A stretch of DNA of 22,551 bases from H2-BAC3 sp045863035 (lineage in GTDB: Bacteria; Bacteroidota; Ignavibacteria; Ignavibacteriales; Ignavibacteriaceae): positions 1 through 22,551 of the forward strand of contig BTUV01000046.1 in NCBI GenBank assembly GCA_045863035.1, given 5' to 3'. The position numbers and the translations under genes are program-made. Shown in pieces: positions 1 to 7,590 of the stretch. The notes beneath the pieces are model-generated. The model worked only from the letters and a program-made list of their open reading frames with translations, ran no database searches and was not told where the DNA came from. Each line of letters starts with the position of its first letter. Position 1 is the first letter of the stretch.

Positions 1-1
1 G

Positions 2-106
2 ACAAAGAATGCATCTTCGTACAGACAGATGACAATCTGTCTCACCCGGGAACTCTTCCCGCAGATGAACGCGGAACAAATTCTTTCCGATGACCCGCGG
101 ATTTAA
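2..106 (+). CDS. Possible 3' end of a plus-strand gene (partial)
   Basis: Frame 2 is open from the window edge to a TAA at 104-106 and would encode a tail ending in ELFPQMNAEQILSDDPRI. This reads like an ordinary protein C-terminus, but I do not recognise the family. Frame 1 is also open, to a TGA at 91-93, so the choice of frame is uncertain. If real, the gene converges on hslU, whose stop lies about 100 bases further right. A perfect 8-bp inverted repeat (AGACAGAT, loop GACA, ATCTGTCT) at 23-42 lies inside the frame and has no T-run, so it is not a convincing terminator. Confidence 0.3.
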   Translation, partial: TKNASSYRQMTICLTRELFPQMNAEQILSDDPRI

Positions 107-171
107 CTGATCGAAAAAATGTAATTTTTCAAAGAAACATTAAATAGTGTATATAGAAGGATGTCAAATTA

Positions 172-204
172 CATCCTGTAAATCCTTAAATCCTGAAAAT
201 CCTG
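172..204. repeat. Degenerate tandem AATCCTGA-type repeat
   Basis: Four near copies of an 8-9 base unit (catcctgta, aatcctta, aatcctga, aaatcctg) lie just downstream of the hslU stop on the minus strand. The same unit (aatcctgaaaatc) closes the window at 22539-22551, so it is a dispersed intergenic repeat and not a local accident. No function can be read from it. Confidence 0.55.
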
Positions 205-207
205 CTC

Positions 208-1587
208 TCAGAGGATAAACTTGCTCAGGTCGCGGTCTTCGACGATAACGCTGAGTTTTTTCTGCACCAGTTCGGCAGTAATTTCGAATTCTTTTTCTGA
301 AAGTGTATCAGGCACACCAAACAGGATTTCGTCCAACAGAGTTGAAAGTATGGTATGAAGTCGTCTTGCACCAATGTTTTCAACTTCCTCATTAACTCTG
401 AAAGCAATTTTTGCAATTTCGGCAATTCCATCTTCCTTAAACGTAACCTGTACCCCTTCGGTTTCAAGAAGTGAAGCATATTGCTTAAGAAGTGCATTCT
501 GAGGGATAGAGAGTATCTTAATGAAATCTTCTTCCGTCAGACTTTTCAGTTCAACACGGATGGGGAATCTGCCCTGAAGTTCAGGTATCAGATCTGACGG
601 CTTTGATATATGAAACGCTCCTGAAGCAATGAAAAGAATATGATCTGTTTTAACCGGTCCGTATTTTGTATTCACAGTAGAGCCCTCAACAATGGGGAGG
701 AGGTCTCTCTGCACACCTTCACGGGAAACATCCGGACCGCCGCCGCGATTTCCACCGGCAACTTTATCAATCTCATCAATAAAAACAATTCCGCTGTTTT
801 CAGCACGGATAACCGCTTCTTTATGGAGGTTATCCATATCAATAAGTTTCTGCGCTTCTTCATTGGCGAGAATCTCACGCGCGTCTGCAATTTTTGTTTT
901 ACGTTTTTTCTTTTTCTTCGGAATCATATTGCTCATGATTTCCTGCAGATTGATACCCATATCATCACCGCCGAGAGGTCCCATAATCTGCATGCCGACA
1001 GCGGGCTGGGTAATTTCAAACTCTATGATTTTTTCATCCATCTCACCGCGTTTTAATTTTTCGCGCAGCCACTCTCTGGTTTTTTTATTTGCCACAGAGC
1101 TCTCCGGATTTTCGGGGTCTTCAATCTGTTCCTGATTAGGAGTGCTGATAACAACCGGCGGAATGAGTATATCAAGAATCCTTTCCTCAGCCATATCAAC
1201 AGCTTTCTGGCGCACCTCTTCAGTTTTTTCAACGCGCACTATATTAACTGCTATTTCGGTGAGGTCACGAATCATTGACTCAACATCACGTCCTACATAA
1301 CCAACTTCGGTATATTTAGAGGCCTCAACTTTAATAAAAGGAGCACCGGCCAGTCGCGCAAGGCGGCGGGCTATTTCTGTTTTACCCACACCGGTTGGTC
1401 CGATGAGGATGATATTGTTCGGCATAATCTCCTCGCGCAGTGAACCGGTCACCTGCTGGCGCCGCCACCGGTTACGCAGTGCAATAGCTACAGCGCGCTT
1501 TGCCTCATGCTGCCCGATGATGTAGTTATTAAGTTCGCTTACTATTTGAGTAGGTGTTAACTGTTTATTAAAATCCTCTGAGGTCAT
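208..1587 (-). CDS. hslU: ATP-dependent protease ATPase subunit HslU (ClpY)
   Basis: This is the hexameric AAA+ unfoldase that feeds proteins into the HslV peptidase in the cytoplasm. The 459-residue product has the family order: an N-terminal segment with YIIGQHEAKRAVAIALRNR, Walker A GPTGVGKT at 63-70, the pore loop GYVGRD at 96-101, an inserted I domain at roughly 110-240, Walker B IVFIDEID at 267-274, sensor-1 region FIASGAFH, an arginine-finger segment ELQGRFPIRVEL, and sensor-2 GARRLHTI. The C-terminus ends LSKFIL, the type of tail that docks into HslV. It is slightly longer than E. coli HslU (443). A lysine-rich run (about 224-231) sits at the end of the I domain. Its ATG overlaps the hslV stop in an ATGA arrangement (1584-1587), so the two should be translationally coupled. 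Confidence 0.97.
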   Translation of the reverse strand: MTSEDFNKQLTPTQIVSELNNYIIGQHEAKRAVAIALRNRWRRQQVTGSLREEIMPNNIILIGPTGVGKTEIARRLARLAGAPFIKVEASKYTEVGYVGRDVESMIRDLTEIAVNIVRVEKTEEVRQKAVDMAEERILDILIPPVVISTPNQEQIEDPENPESSVANKKTREWLREKLKRGEMDEKIIEFEITQPAVGMQIMGPLGGDDMGINLQEIMSNMIPKKKKKRKTKIADAREILANEEAQKLIDMDNLHKEAVIRAENSGIVFIDEIDKVAGGNRGGGPDVSREGVQRDLLPIVEGSTVNTKYGPVKTDHILFIASGAFHISKPSDLIPELQGRFPIRVELKSLTEEDFIKILSIPQNALLKQYASLLETEGVQVTFKEDGIAEIAKIAFRVNEEVENIGARRLHTILSTLLDEILFGVPDTLSEKEFEITAELVQKKLSVIVEDRDLSKFIL

Positions 1588-2135
1588 TCAGTCCCTTTGG
1601 TTTCGATAGATTCAACATTAATTTTATCATTTGTATATATACAGATATCAGCCGCGGTTTTTAAGGCCTCCCGGCAGATTTCAGGCGCGCTTAACTGACT
1701 GTATTGTTTTAGCATTTTAGCCGCTGCCAGTGCATACATGCCGCCAGAACCAATAGCAACTATTCCGTCATCCGGCTCAATTACGTCACCATTGCCTGAG
1801 ATGATAAGGGCTTTATTTTCGGCCACTACTGCGAGCATGGCTTCAAGGCGGCGGAGATATTTATCGGTTCTCCAGTCTTTTGCAAGTTCAACTGCTGCAC
1901 GGTTTACGTTTCCTTTATATTGCTGAAGTTTATCTTCAAAACGCTCCATAAGGGTAAAAGCATCAGCCGCTGCACCGGCAAATCCGCAGAGGACTTTTCC
2001 GGCAGCTAATTTTCTTATTTTCATTGCGTTGTGTTTCATTACCGTGTTGCCGAGAGTGACCTGCCCGTCACCCCCGAGTGCTGCCTGTCCGTTGTGGACA
2101 ACACCGATAATCGTAGTGGCTTTAATCTGTTCCAT
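1584..2135 (-). CDS. hslV: ATP-dependent protease peptidase subunit HslV (ClpQ)
   Basis: This is the N-terminal-nucleophile threonine peptidase of the HslUV complex, a proteasome-beta-like dodecamer. The product is 183 residues. Family signatures are GGDGQVTLGNTVMKHNAMKIRKL, AGFAGAAADAFTLMERFE, AAVELAKDWRTDKYLRRLEA, IGSGGMYALAAA and ICIYTND. In E. coli the nucleophile Thr directly follows Met1. Here the protein begins MEQIKATTII, so the nucleophile should be Thr7 after removal of a six-residue propeptide. That arrangement resembles B. subtilis ClpQ, which also carries extra N-terminal residues. The gene precedes hslU and overlaps it by four bases. The 110-base gap upstream should hold the operon promoter, but I find no convincing boxes. 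Confidence 0.97.
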   Translation of the reverse strand: MEQIKATTIIGVVHNGQAALGGDGQVTLGNTVMKHNAMKIRKLAAGKVLCGFAGAAADAFTLMERFEDKLQQYKGNVNRAAVELAKDWRTDKYLRRLEAMLAVVAENKALIISGNGDVIEPDDGIVAIGSGGMYALAAAKMLKQYSQLSAPEICREALKTAADICIYTNDKINVESIETKGTE

Positions 2136-2245
2136 TTTTCTGAATTATCTTAAATACAAACCTTAAATTTACCAAAATATCCCCATAGAATTGAAGAAAT
2201 GAGGGGTTTGGGATGAATTTATGCTTTCTTATTCTGAGTTGAATT

Positions 2246-3433
2246 TTATTTAAGAGCGTCCGTGTTCCCGGAAACATAGTCAGAAAGAGTTGCCAGGAAT
2301 TTGTTTAAGCCGCAATAGGTAACATCATTTTTTCCGGGGAAATCGTCTCCATCAGGCATTATGATGAAAGCTTTTGCGGGTGACAAATCGCGGACCGACT
2401 CATAAAACCCTCGCGAGGGGACAGGGGAGTTTGAGAATTTAATATCAGCAGCAATAACCGGCTCCAGACCCCGGGCAATGACAATATCTGCCTCTGCACC
2501 ATTTGAAGTCCGGTAAAAATATAAAGAGTATCGGTTATCAAGCAATCCGGCAATCTGTTCAACCACATAGCCCTCCCAAACCGCTCCAGCGGAGGGGTGT
2601 CCGAGCAGGTTATCATACGTCTCAATATCCAGCAGGGTATGAAGCAGGCCGGAATCGCGTATATATACTTTGGGAGATTTTACCATCCTCTTTTTCATAT
2701 TAATCTGCCACGGCTCAAGCAAACGGAGATGAAATGAGGCGGCAAGGTAATCTATATACCGTTTTACTGTGGGGATAGTTACTCCGAGAGAGGATGCCAG
2801 AGTTGATTGATTAAGCAGCCCGCCCTGAAGGTGTGCTAACATTCTCCATAAATTATTCACGGTTTTCTGATTAAATCCTGCACCAAAAATGTTCGCCAGT
2901 TCAATCTGTGCATAGCTTTGAATATAGGATTTTCTCCAGTTCCAGGAGTTTTGATCATCTTCTGCCAGAAATGAAGCTGGAAACCCTCCGCGCATCAGGT
3001 GCCGCTCTCTTAATTTTACGTCAGGCAGTTCACTCAGTGTCAGAGGAGTAATCTCATGATATTCTACCCTGCCCGTCAGATACTCTGAAACTCCTGTAAT
3101 GAGGATAGGGGAGGCAGAGCCCAAAAGCAGGAATCGCCCCTCCTTTCTATTACGGTCAATCGCCGGCCGAAGCTCACGAAAGAGTTCCGGTCTGGTTTGT
3201 ATCTCGTCTATGATCACCAAAGAATTCTCGTATCTTTCAAAAAGAGTACCCGGATCCTCAAATTTTCTGAAATCGCGTGAGTCCTCTAAATCAAAGTAAA
3301 CAGATCCGGGGTATTCAGAAGAAATTTGCCGGGCTAATGTGGTTTTTCCCGACTGTCTGGGTCCGATAAGGACACACGCAGGATTGCGCCTGAGCGATTT
3401 GTGTACTGCTGGAAGAAATTTTCTGGTAATCAT
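2246..3433 (-). CDS. AAA ATPase with C-terminal DUF4143 domain
   Basis: This is a member of the large AAA_14/DUF4143 ATPase family, common in Bacteroidota and archaea and of unproven function. From the ATG at 3433 it is 395 residues. It shows Walker A GPRQSGKT at 24-31, Walker B LVIIDEIQ at 72-79, a sensor-1-like LLLGSAS near 102-108, and SEYLTGRVEYHEITPLTLSEL, then a DUF4143 region with IRDSGLLHTLL, GAVWEGYVVEQI and the charged FYRTSNGAEADIVI motif. A TTG 39 bases further upstream (3472) is in frame, but it lies in the loop of the inverted repeat at 3450-3492 and adds an atypical N-terminus, so I chose the ATG. No Shine-Dalgarno sequence is visible. It has no partner gene and appears monocistronic. 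Two inverted repeats immediately upstream may control it. Confidence 0.9.
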   Translation of the reverse strand: MITRKFLPAVHKSLRRNPACVLIGPRQSGKTTLARQISSEYPGSVYFDLEDSRDFRKFEDPGTLFERYENSLVIIDEIQTRPELFRELRPAIDRNRKEGRFLLLGSASPILITGVSEYLTGRVEYHEITPLTLSELPDVKLRERHLMRGGFPASFLAEDDQNSWNWRKSYIQSYAQIELANIFGAGFNQKTVNNLWRMLAHLQGGLLNQSTLASSLGVTIPTVKRYIDYLAASFHLRLLEPWQINMKKRMVKSPKVYIRDSGLLHTLLDIETYDNLLGHPSAGAVWEGYVVEQIAGLLDNRYSLYFYRTSNGAEADIVIARGLEPVIAADIKFSNSPVPSRGFYESVRDLSPAKAFIIMPDGDDFPGKNDVTYCGLNKFLATLSDYVSGNTDALK

Positions 3434-3449
3434 GCCCAAATTTAGCAAA

Positions 3450-3492
3450 TAACCATGTAAATATAAAATCAAAATTTATATTTACATGGTTA
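3450..3492. repeat. Perfect 18-bp inverted repeat in front of the DUF4143 ATPase
   Basis: The left arm TAACCATGTAAATATAAA (3450-3467) and right arm TTTATATTTACATGGTTA (3475-3492) are exact reverse complements around a 7-base loop. The repeat begins 17 bases upstream of the ATPase start codon, where a ribosome-binding site or operator would lie. It could be a protein-binding palindrome or an mRNA hairpin controlling translation. I see no T-run that would make it a terminator. Confidence 0.85.
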
Positions 3493-3549
3493 ATTTATAT
3501 TAGTGCAATCCTCCTGTTGATGATCTGAACAAGTAAAAATCACAAATAA

Positions 3550-3586
3550 CCATGTAAATTTAAAGTAATATTTTAGATTTACATGG
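3550..3586. repeat. Second inverted repeat of the same family
   Basis: The arms CCATGTAAATTTAAA (3550-3564) and TTTAGATTTACATGG (3572-3586) match at 14 of 15 positions around another 7-base loop. The sequence is a close variant of the repeat at 3450-3492, with centres about 97 bases apart. Conservation of the outer CCATGTAAAT and of the loop length suggests two copies of one recognition site. Confidence 0.75.
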
Positions 3587-3655
3587 ATAGTTTGGTTGCG
3601 AAATTTCAGTTATCAGCGGCTGAGAGGTAAATTGGCTGTTATTTTTCAGGGGGCA

Positions 3656-3689
3656 GAAAAAAAAGGACACCCCGTTCTGAGGTGTCCTT
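3656..3689 (-). terminator. Intrinsic terminator of the outer-membrane protein gene
   Basis: AAGGACACC (3663-3671) and GGTGTCCTT (3681-3689) form a perfect 9-bp stem with a 9-base loop. Read on the minus strand, the stem is followed by a run of eight T (A-run 3657-3664 on the plus strand). It lies 22 bases past the stop of the minus-strand gene at 3712-4938, so it is a textbook Rho-independent terminator for that gene. Confidence 0.88.
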
Positions 3690-3711
3690 CTTAAAAGGGA
3701 GATTCTAAAGA

Positions 3712-4938
3712 TTAGAATTCGTAGTGAGCTGAGATATAGCCGAAGGTTTCTGAACCGTTAGCGATATTCTTCAGACCGTCAAAGAGAACCTGTTCAGCAA
3801 TAGTAGCATGAAGCTGGAATTTGCCGAATTTGAATCCGAGACCTGCTCTCAGGTCGTTGCCGAATGCGTTACCGGTTTGTTCGTTCTTGGTAGTAGCAGT
3901 TGCTGCATTTTCCCAGGTCCATGAGGTGGTATTTGCAGTATAGCCAAGACGTCCGACCAGCCAGTCAGTAAGGGTCCATTCAAGACCAAGATTCCATCCG
4001 GGGAAGGTGAAAGTTGAATTTGACAGTTCAGGAGCAGCAGTGGTTGATGGGGTTGTTCTGCTGGTGATGCCGAGCGCAGGGCCGCCTGCAAAGAGAACAT
4101 CGCCAACCTGATAATGGAGACCAAAACCGACTGAGAAATTAGTGCTTGACGGCAGGTCAGCTGAAACGCCTGCTGCATTGGTTGCAGTTCCGCTTGAGGT
4201 CATAAAACTGACAACAGGAACGTAGGTGAATTTGCTGTTAGCTTTATAAAATCCGCGAGCGTTGATCATCATCATCGTATTTGATGCTTCAATCTTTGCA
4301 GCACCGCCGCCGGCTTCGAATGAAGCAGATGGCATCATCAATGAGAAGTCAACATCAAGATCAAAACCTTCACTGAGTTTTCCGATTGCGCCGAGGTTCA
4401 AACCAAGCTGTGAAGCACTGCCTTCTGATTTGTTACCGCCGGCCGGTGTAGCGCTTGAGCTGGTTGAAGCATAAGCAAGACCAAGACCGAGCGTCCAGGC
4501 ATTATTAAGAGTATATGAGCCAAGCGCCTGAAAGTTATTGTCTAATGCGGTTACAGAACCTGCACCGGCAACGCCGTTTACTATTCCAACAACTCCGCCC
4601 GGATCGAGCTGAGCGATGGAACTGCTCATGAAGTCTTTTCTGGCAAGGATTGCGCCTACTGTAATCTGGCTGTTAACTCTCAGGTTAAAACCTGCAAACT
4701 GACCATTACCGTCATTTGGTGAGCCGACTATAGATGAACCAATATCACCATAGAAAAGATTTGCATAGTGACCTGCATAAGCCGGATTGGTTTTCAGGTT
4801 TTCCAAATCGAGAACATAAGGATTGCTTCCAAGACTGAGGAAACGTGCGTAACCGCCTGTCTTTTCAAATTTTGGAGCTTCCTGTCCGAAGGTAAGTCCG
4901 GTAATCACTAAGAGAACTGTGAAAGTGAGTTTATACAT
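3712..4938 (-). CDS. Beta-barrel outer-membrane protein, function unknown
   Basis: The 408-residue product begins with a signal peptide (MYKLTFTVLLVITGLTFG, likely cleaved near Gln19-Glu20). The rest is rich in Gly, Ala, Ser, Thr and alternating hydrophobic residues, as in a transmembrane beta-barrel, and it ends in aromatic FGYISAHYEF. Near the start it has a GGYARFLSLGSNPYVLDLENLKTNPAYAG-type segment, whose NPAYAG-like motif recurs in Bacteroidota/Chlorobiota outer-membrane proteins of the PorV/FadL-like kind. I cannot assign a substrate. A good Shine-Dalgarno (GGAGAGGAT) sits before the ATG. The gene has its own promoter candidate and a strong terminator, so it is probably a monocistronic, well expressed surface protein. 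Confidence 0.8.
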   Translation of the reverse strand: MYKLTFTVLLVITGLTFGQEAPKFEKTGGYARFLSLGSNPYVLDLENLKTNPAYAGHYANLFYGDIGSSIVGSPNDGNGQFAGFNLRVNSQITVGAILARKDFMSSSIAQLDPGGVVGIVNGVAGAGSVTALDNNFQALGSYTLNNAWTLGLGLAYASTSSSATPAGGNKSEGSASQLGLNLGAIGKLSEGFDLDVDFSLMMPSASFEAGGGAAKIEASNTMMMINARGFYKANSKFTYVPVVSFMTSSGTATNAAGVSADLPSSTNFSVGFGLHYQVGDVLFAGGPALGITSRTTPSTTAAPELSNSTFTFPGWNLGLEWTLTDWLVGRLGYTANTTSWTWENAATATTKNEQTGNAFGNDLRAGLGFKFGKFQLHATIAEQVLFDGLKNIANGSETFGYISAHYEF

Positions 4939-5223
4939 ATACTATCCTCTCCGATAGATTTTGTGAAAAGAAAAATACTTTCAATTCAAAACTATAGGAT
5001 GTAATGTTTACGGGCAAATGGTTTTTTTCCGGCAAAACGGGTAAGGATTTTTAACTATCTAAGGTTAACAGGTTAAAATCCCGTATTTATTAAGGTAATA
5101 AACTCTTATAACCTGAATAAATTTGATTTTAGAAGGGCAAATTAATACAATTAAAAAATATTGTACAATCTTTTGAGTTATGTGATTATTTCACTTGTCC
5201 CGGCTATTAGTCGGTTGCCTGAA
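4939..5223. other. Intergenic region between the outer-membrane protein gene and parA
   Basis: This AT-rich gap of about 285 bases holds the promoter candidate at 4987-5018. It also holds a small inverted repeat TACAAT...ATTGTA (5146-5151 and 5160-5165) that overlaps the palindrome TTGTACAA (5161-5168). No reading frame of note and no clear terminator for parA were seen. Confidence 0.4.
4987..5018 (-). promoter_or_regulatory. Bacteroidetes-type promoter candidate for the outer-membrane protein gene
   Basis: On the minus strand TTTG (5018-5015) is followed after 20 bases by TAGTTTTG (4994-4987), an exact fit to the Bacteroidetes TTTG-N19-21-TAnnTTTG pattern. Transcription would start about seven bases on, near 4980, giving a leader of about 40 bases ending in the Shine-Dalgarno GGAGAGGAT. 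This is a pattern match only. Confidence 0.5.
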
Positions 5224-6030
5224 TTAAGCCACACCCTGAGATGACTGCCGTGTGGGCCACGGTCTTTTTTCTGAGCGCGCCAGTATCTCCTGCGAGAGTT
5301 CCAGATACGCCAAAGAGCCGGGGGAATTTGCATTGAAGAGTACCGCCGGCATTCCTGAGAACTCTGCCTCTGTTATTGCGGTTGATTTGGGGATGATAGT
5401 CGTAAGTATATGTTCGCCAATTGTTTTGAATAATTCGTTTTGTGTTATCAGCCAGGCGCGTGTATTTTTTTCGTACATAGTAAAAAGTACACCTTCGATG
5501 TTCAAGTCGGGGTTATAATTTGCCTTTACCCAGAGAAGATGTTTAAACATTCTTTTCAGAGCTTCAACTGAAAACTGACCTGCCTTAACCGGCATGATTA
5601 CAGAATCGGAAGCAGCCAGAGCCAAAGTTGTTATTCCTTTAAGATATGGGGGGCAGTCGAAAATTATAAAATCATATTCTTTACATTCACTGTTGAGCAT
5701 ATTGCGAAGCAGAAGAAGATTTCCTGTCAGACGGGTGAGTCGTTCTTCGCTTTGATAGGATGATGAACCTGATGGAATGAAATCCAGATGGCTGAGTGCT
5801 GTTTTTTGAATAATCTGGGAGAGCCGCTTTGTATATGAAAACACGTGCGAAAGATCAGTCTGCACTGCCTCCGCATCTATTCCGAGATAAAGGGCGCAAG
5901 TGCCTGCCGGGTCTGCATCAATCAGCAATACTTTTTTCTCTGCGACCGCGAGTGAAGCAGCGAGATTAACGGCTGTGGTTGTCTTCCCCACCCCTCCCTT
6001 TGGTATAGCAACTGATATTACTTTTCTCAT
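5224..6030 (-). CDS. ParA/Soj-family ATPase (orphan)
   Basis: This 268-residue protein is a deviant-Walker-A ATPase of the ParA/MinD superfamily. It has KGGVGKTT at 11-18 with the signature lysine of the deviant motif, LLIDADPAG at 35-43, and FIIFDCPPY at about 121-129, followed by LALAASDSVIMPVKAGQFSVEAL. These proteins cycle between ATP-bound dimer and monomer on the nucleoid to move or position cargo. No parB, HTH or parS-like array lies nearby, so this is unlikely to be the main chromosome-segregation locus and may position another cargo. The ATG has no obvious Shine-Dalgarno. It is divergent from the TSUP transporter gene. Confidence 0.88.
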   Translation of the reverse strand: MRKVISVAIPKGGVGKTTTAVNLAASLAVAEKKVLLIDADPAGTCALYLGIDAEAVQTDLSHVFSYTKRLSQIIQKTALSHLDFIPSGSSSYQSEERLTRLTGNLLLLRNMLNSECKEYDFIIFDCPPYLKGITTLALAASDSVIMPVKAGQFSVEALKRMFKHLLWVKANYNPDLNIEGVLFTMYEKNTRAWLITQNELFKTIGEHILTTIIPKSTAITEAEFSGMPAVLFNANSPGSLAYLELSQEILARSEKRPWPTRQSSQGVA

Positions 6031-6057
6031 CTGACAGAAGGTGTGAAAGGAAAAATT

Positions 6058-6120
6058 ATGATGTTTAATACAATAAAATACTATAAATTTCTATTATTGA
6101 ACAATATTCTTTCAGCATAA
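6058..6120 (+). CDS. Possible 20-residue leader ORF before the TSUP gene
   Basis: ATGATG preceded by AAAGGA with a 6-base gap opens a 20-codon frame (MMFNTIKYYKFLLLNNILSA) ending in TAA at 6118-6120. It is in the same frame as the TSUP gene and ends 30 bases before that gene's apparent ATA start. It could be a leader peptide that couples translation, or chance. AT-rich intergenic DNA yields such frames easily. Confidence 0.25.
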   Translation: MMFNTIKYYKFLLLNNILSA

Positions 6121-6150
6121 AAGCAAGCAATTCTAAATGAGAGGTCAAAA

Positions 6151-6924
6151 ATAGAGTATATTATTATCTGTCTGACTGCTTTAGCCGGTTCTGCGCTTAC
6201 ATTTTTCTCAGGATTTGGGCTTGGCACACTCCTTTTACCCGTATTCGGACTATTTTTCCCGATTGAAACTGCTATCACCATGACAGCAATTGTTCATTTT
6301 GCTAATAATATCTTTAAGCTCGCTCTCACCTGGCGTGATGCTGACAGAAGTGTTGTGCTGAAATTTGGGTTTCCCTCATTTGCCGGGGCAATAGCAGGAG
6401 CACTTCTGCTGACACAATTGAGCATGATGGGAGTACTGTTTTATTATTGGATAGGGGAGGAGATGTTTGTGGTAACCCCTGATGGAGTTATCATCGGGCT
6501 GCTGCTGATCTTCTTCGCACTGTTTGATATACTCCCAAGCGCGAAACGGATAGAATTGAATCCAAAATACCTTCCCTATGGCGGAATTTTGAGCGGTTTT
6601 TTTGGCGGGCTTTCAGGACATCAGGGAGCGCTGCGAACTACCTTTCTGATACGCTCCGGACTGAGTAAAGAGGCCTTCATTGCAACAGGAGTAATGATTG
6701 CCTGTATAGTGGATATATCACGGCTTTCTGTTTATTTCAGCATGATGGGTTCAACTCTGTTTGGTTCAGAGGGAACTCTTCTTGCAGCCGCGGTTCTTTC
6801 GGCTTTTGCAGGAGCGCTCGCGGGTAACAAACTGCTTAAAAAAATGACCATCCGTTCAGTTGAAAGGTTTGTTGCCGCGCTGCTTCTGATTTTTGCGGTA
6901 CTGCTGATAGCCGGAATGGTTTAA
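6151..6924 (+). CDS. TSUP (TauE/SafE) family membrane transporter with apparent ATA start
   Basis: This polytopic inner-membrane protein belongs to the TauE/SafE (TSUP) family, whose members are proposed to export sulfite or organosulfonates. The substrate here is unknown. The family's two GFGxG-type halves are visible: FFSGFGLGTLLLPVFGLFFP near 18-37 and FFGGLSGHQGALRTTFLIRSGLS in the middle. About seven to eight hydrophobic segments follow. The first ATG in frame is at 6280, but starting there would delete the whole first helix and GFGLG motif. The frame is open upstream to a TAA at 6118-6120 and has no ATG, GTG or TTG there. The natural family start (xEYIII) falls on ATA at 6151, with GAGAGGT at 6139-6145 five bases ahead. 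I take ATA as the start (257 residues), or as a mutated or miscalled ATG. Confidence 0.82.
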   Translation: MEYIIICLTALAGSALTFFSGFGLGTLLLPVFGLFFPIETAITMTAIVHFANNIFKLALTWRDADRSVVLKFGFPSFAGAIAGALLLTQLSMMGVLFYYWIGEEMFVVTPDGVIIGLLLIFFALFDILPSAKRIELNPKYLPYGGILSGFFGGLSGHQGALRTTFLIRSGLSKEAFIATGVMIACIVDISRLSVYFSMMGSTLFGSEGTLLAAAVLSAFAGALAGNKLLKKMTIRSVERFVAALLLIFAVLLIAGMV

Positions 6925-6969
6925 CGGCTCAGTTAAACATGTTGAATTATACTTAAACAAGGAAAATAT

Positions 6970-7584
6970 ATGGCGGTAAAAGACAAACGTGTTGATGAAT
7001 ATATACAGAAATCAGCCCCCTTTGCAAAACCGGTACTTAATCAGATAAGAAAAATAGTTCACAAGGCCTGCCCTGACGCGGTTGAAGCCATTAAATGGAG
7101 CTTTCCGGTGTTTGATTATAACGGCGGAATTCTTTGTCACATGGCAGCGTTTAAGGCACACTGCTCATTCGGATTCCGGCTCGGCGGCTCAATGGATGAC
7201 AAACATAAGATATTCAAAAAAGAAGAATCAGGAGGCATGGGGCTGCTTGGTCAGATCCGTTCTATGGATGACCTGCCATCAGAAAAAATACTTACCTGGT
7301 ATATACACGAGGCAATGCGGCTGCATGATGAGGGGGTAAAAATAGTGAGAAAAAAACCGGCACAAATGAAAAAAGAAATTGATACTCCTGACTGGTTTGA
7401 AAAAGCGCTGAAGAAAAATAAACCGGCCTGGAAAGTTTTTGAAGCAGCTTCGTACAGTTTCAGGAAGGAATATATCATGTGGCTTACAGAAGCAAAAACC
7501 GATGCAACCAGATTAAAGCGGCTTGAAACAGCCATCGAATGGATTGCTGAGGGCAAGGGTCGTAACTGGAAATATGAGAAGTAA
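6970..7584 (+). CDS. DUF1801 plus OmdA (YdeI-like) protein
   Basis: This cytoplasmic protein of 204 residues has two parts. The N-terminal DUF1801 domain (about 10-125) contains IVHKACPDAVEAIKWSFPVFDYNG and GGMGLLGQIRSMDDLPSEKIL. The C-terminal bacteriocin-protection OmdA/YdeI-type helical region contains DWFEKALKKNKPAWKVFEAASYSFRKEYIMWLTEAKTDATRLKRLETA. The fusion is common, and its biochemical role is not established. AAGGAAA ends a few bases before the ATG, a good Shine-Dalgarno. It lies 45 bases after the TSUP gene on the same strand and could be co-transcribed with it. Confidence 0.85.
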   Translation: MAVKDKRVDEYIQKSAPFAKPVLNQIRKIVHKACPDAVEAIKWSFPVFDYNGGILCHMAAFKAHCSFGFRLGGSMDDKHKIFKKEESGGMGLLGQIRSMDDLPSEKILTWYIHEAMRLHDEGVKIVRKKPAQMKKEIDTPDWFEKALKKNKPAWKVFEAASYSFRKEYIMWLTEAKTDATRLKRLETAIEWIAEGKGRNWKYEK

Positions 7585-7590
7585 GAGCAG

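Noticed and set aside
23..42. Perfect 8-bp inverted repeat as a terminator for hslU
   Set aside because: It has no T-run on either strand, is about 165 bases past the hslU stop, and lies in a likely coding tail.
640..1135. Long plus-strand frames opposite hslU
   Set aside because: They are shadows of the strongly conserved hslU frame, with low-complexity translations and no family features.
2181..2206. CCCC...GGGG hairpin as terminator of the DUF4143 ATPase gene
   Set aside because: Only four GC pairs with a long loop and no clean T-run, too weak to call.
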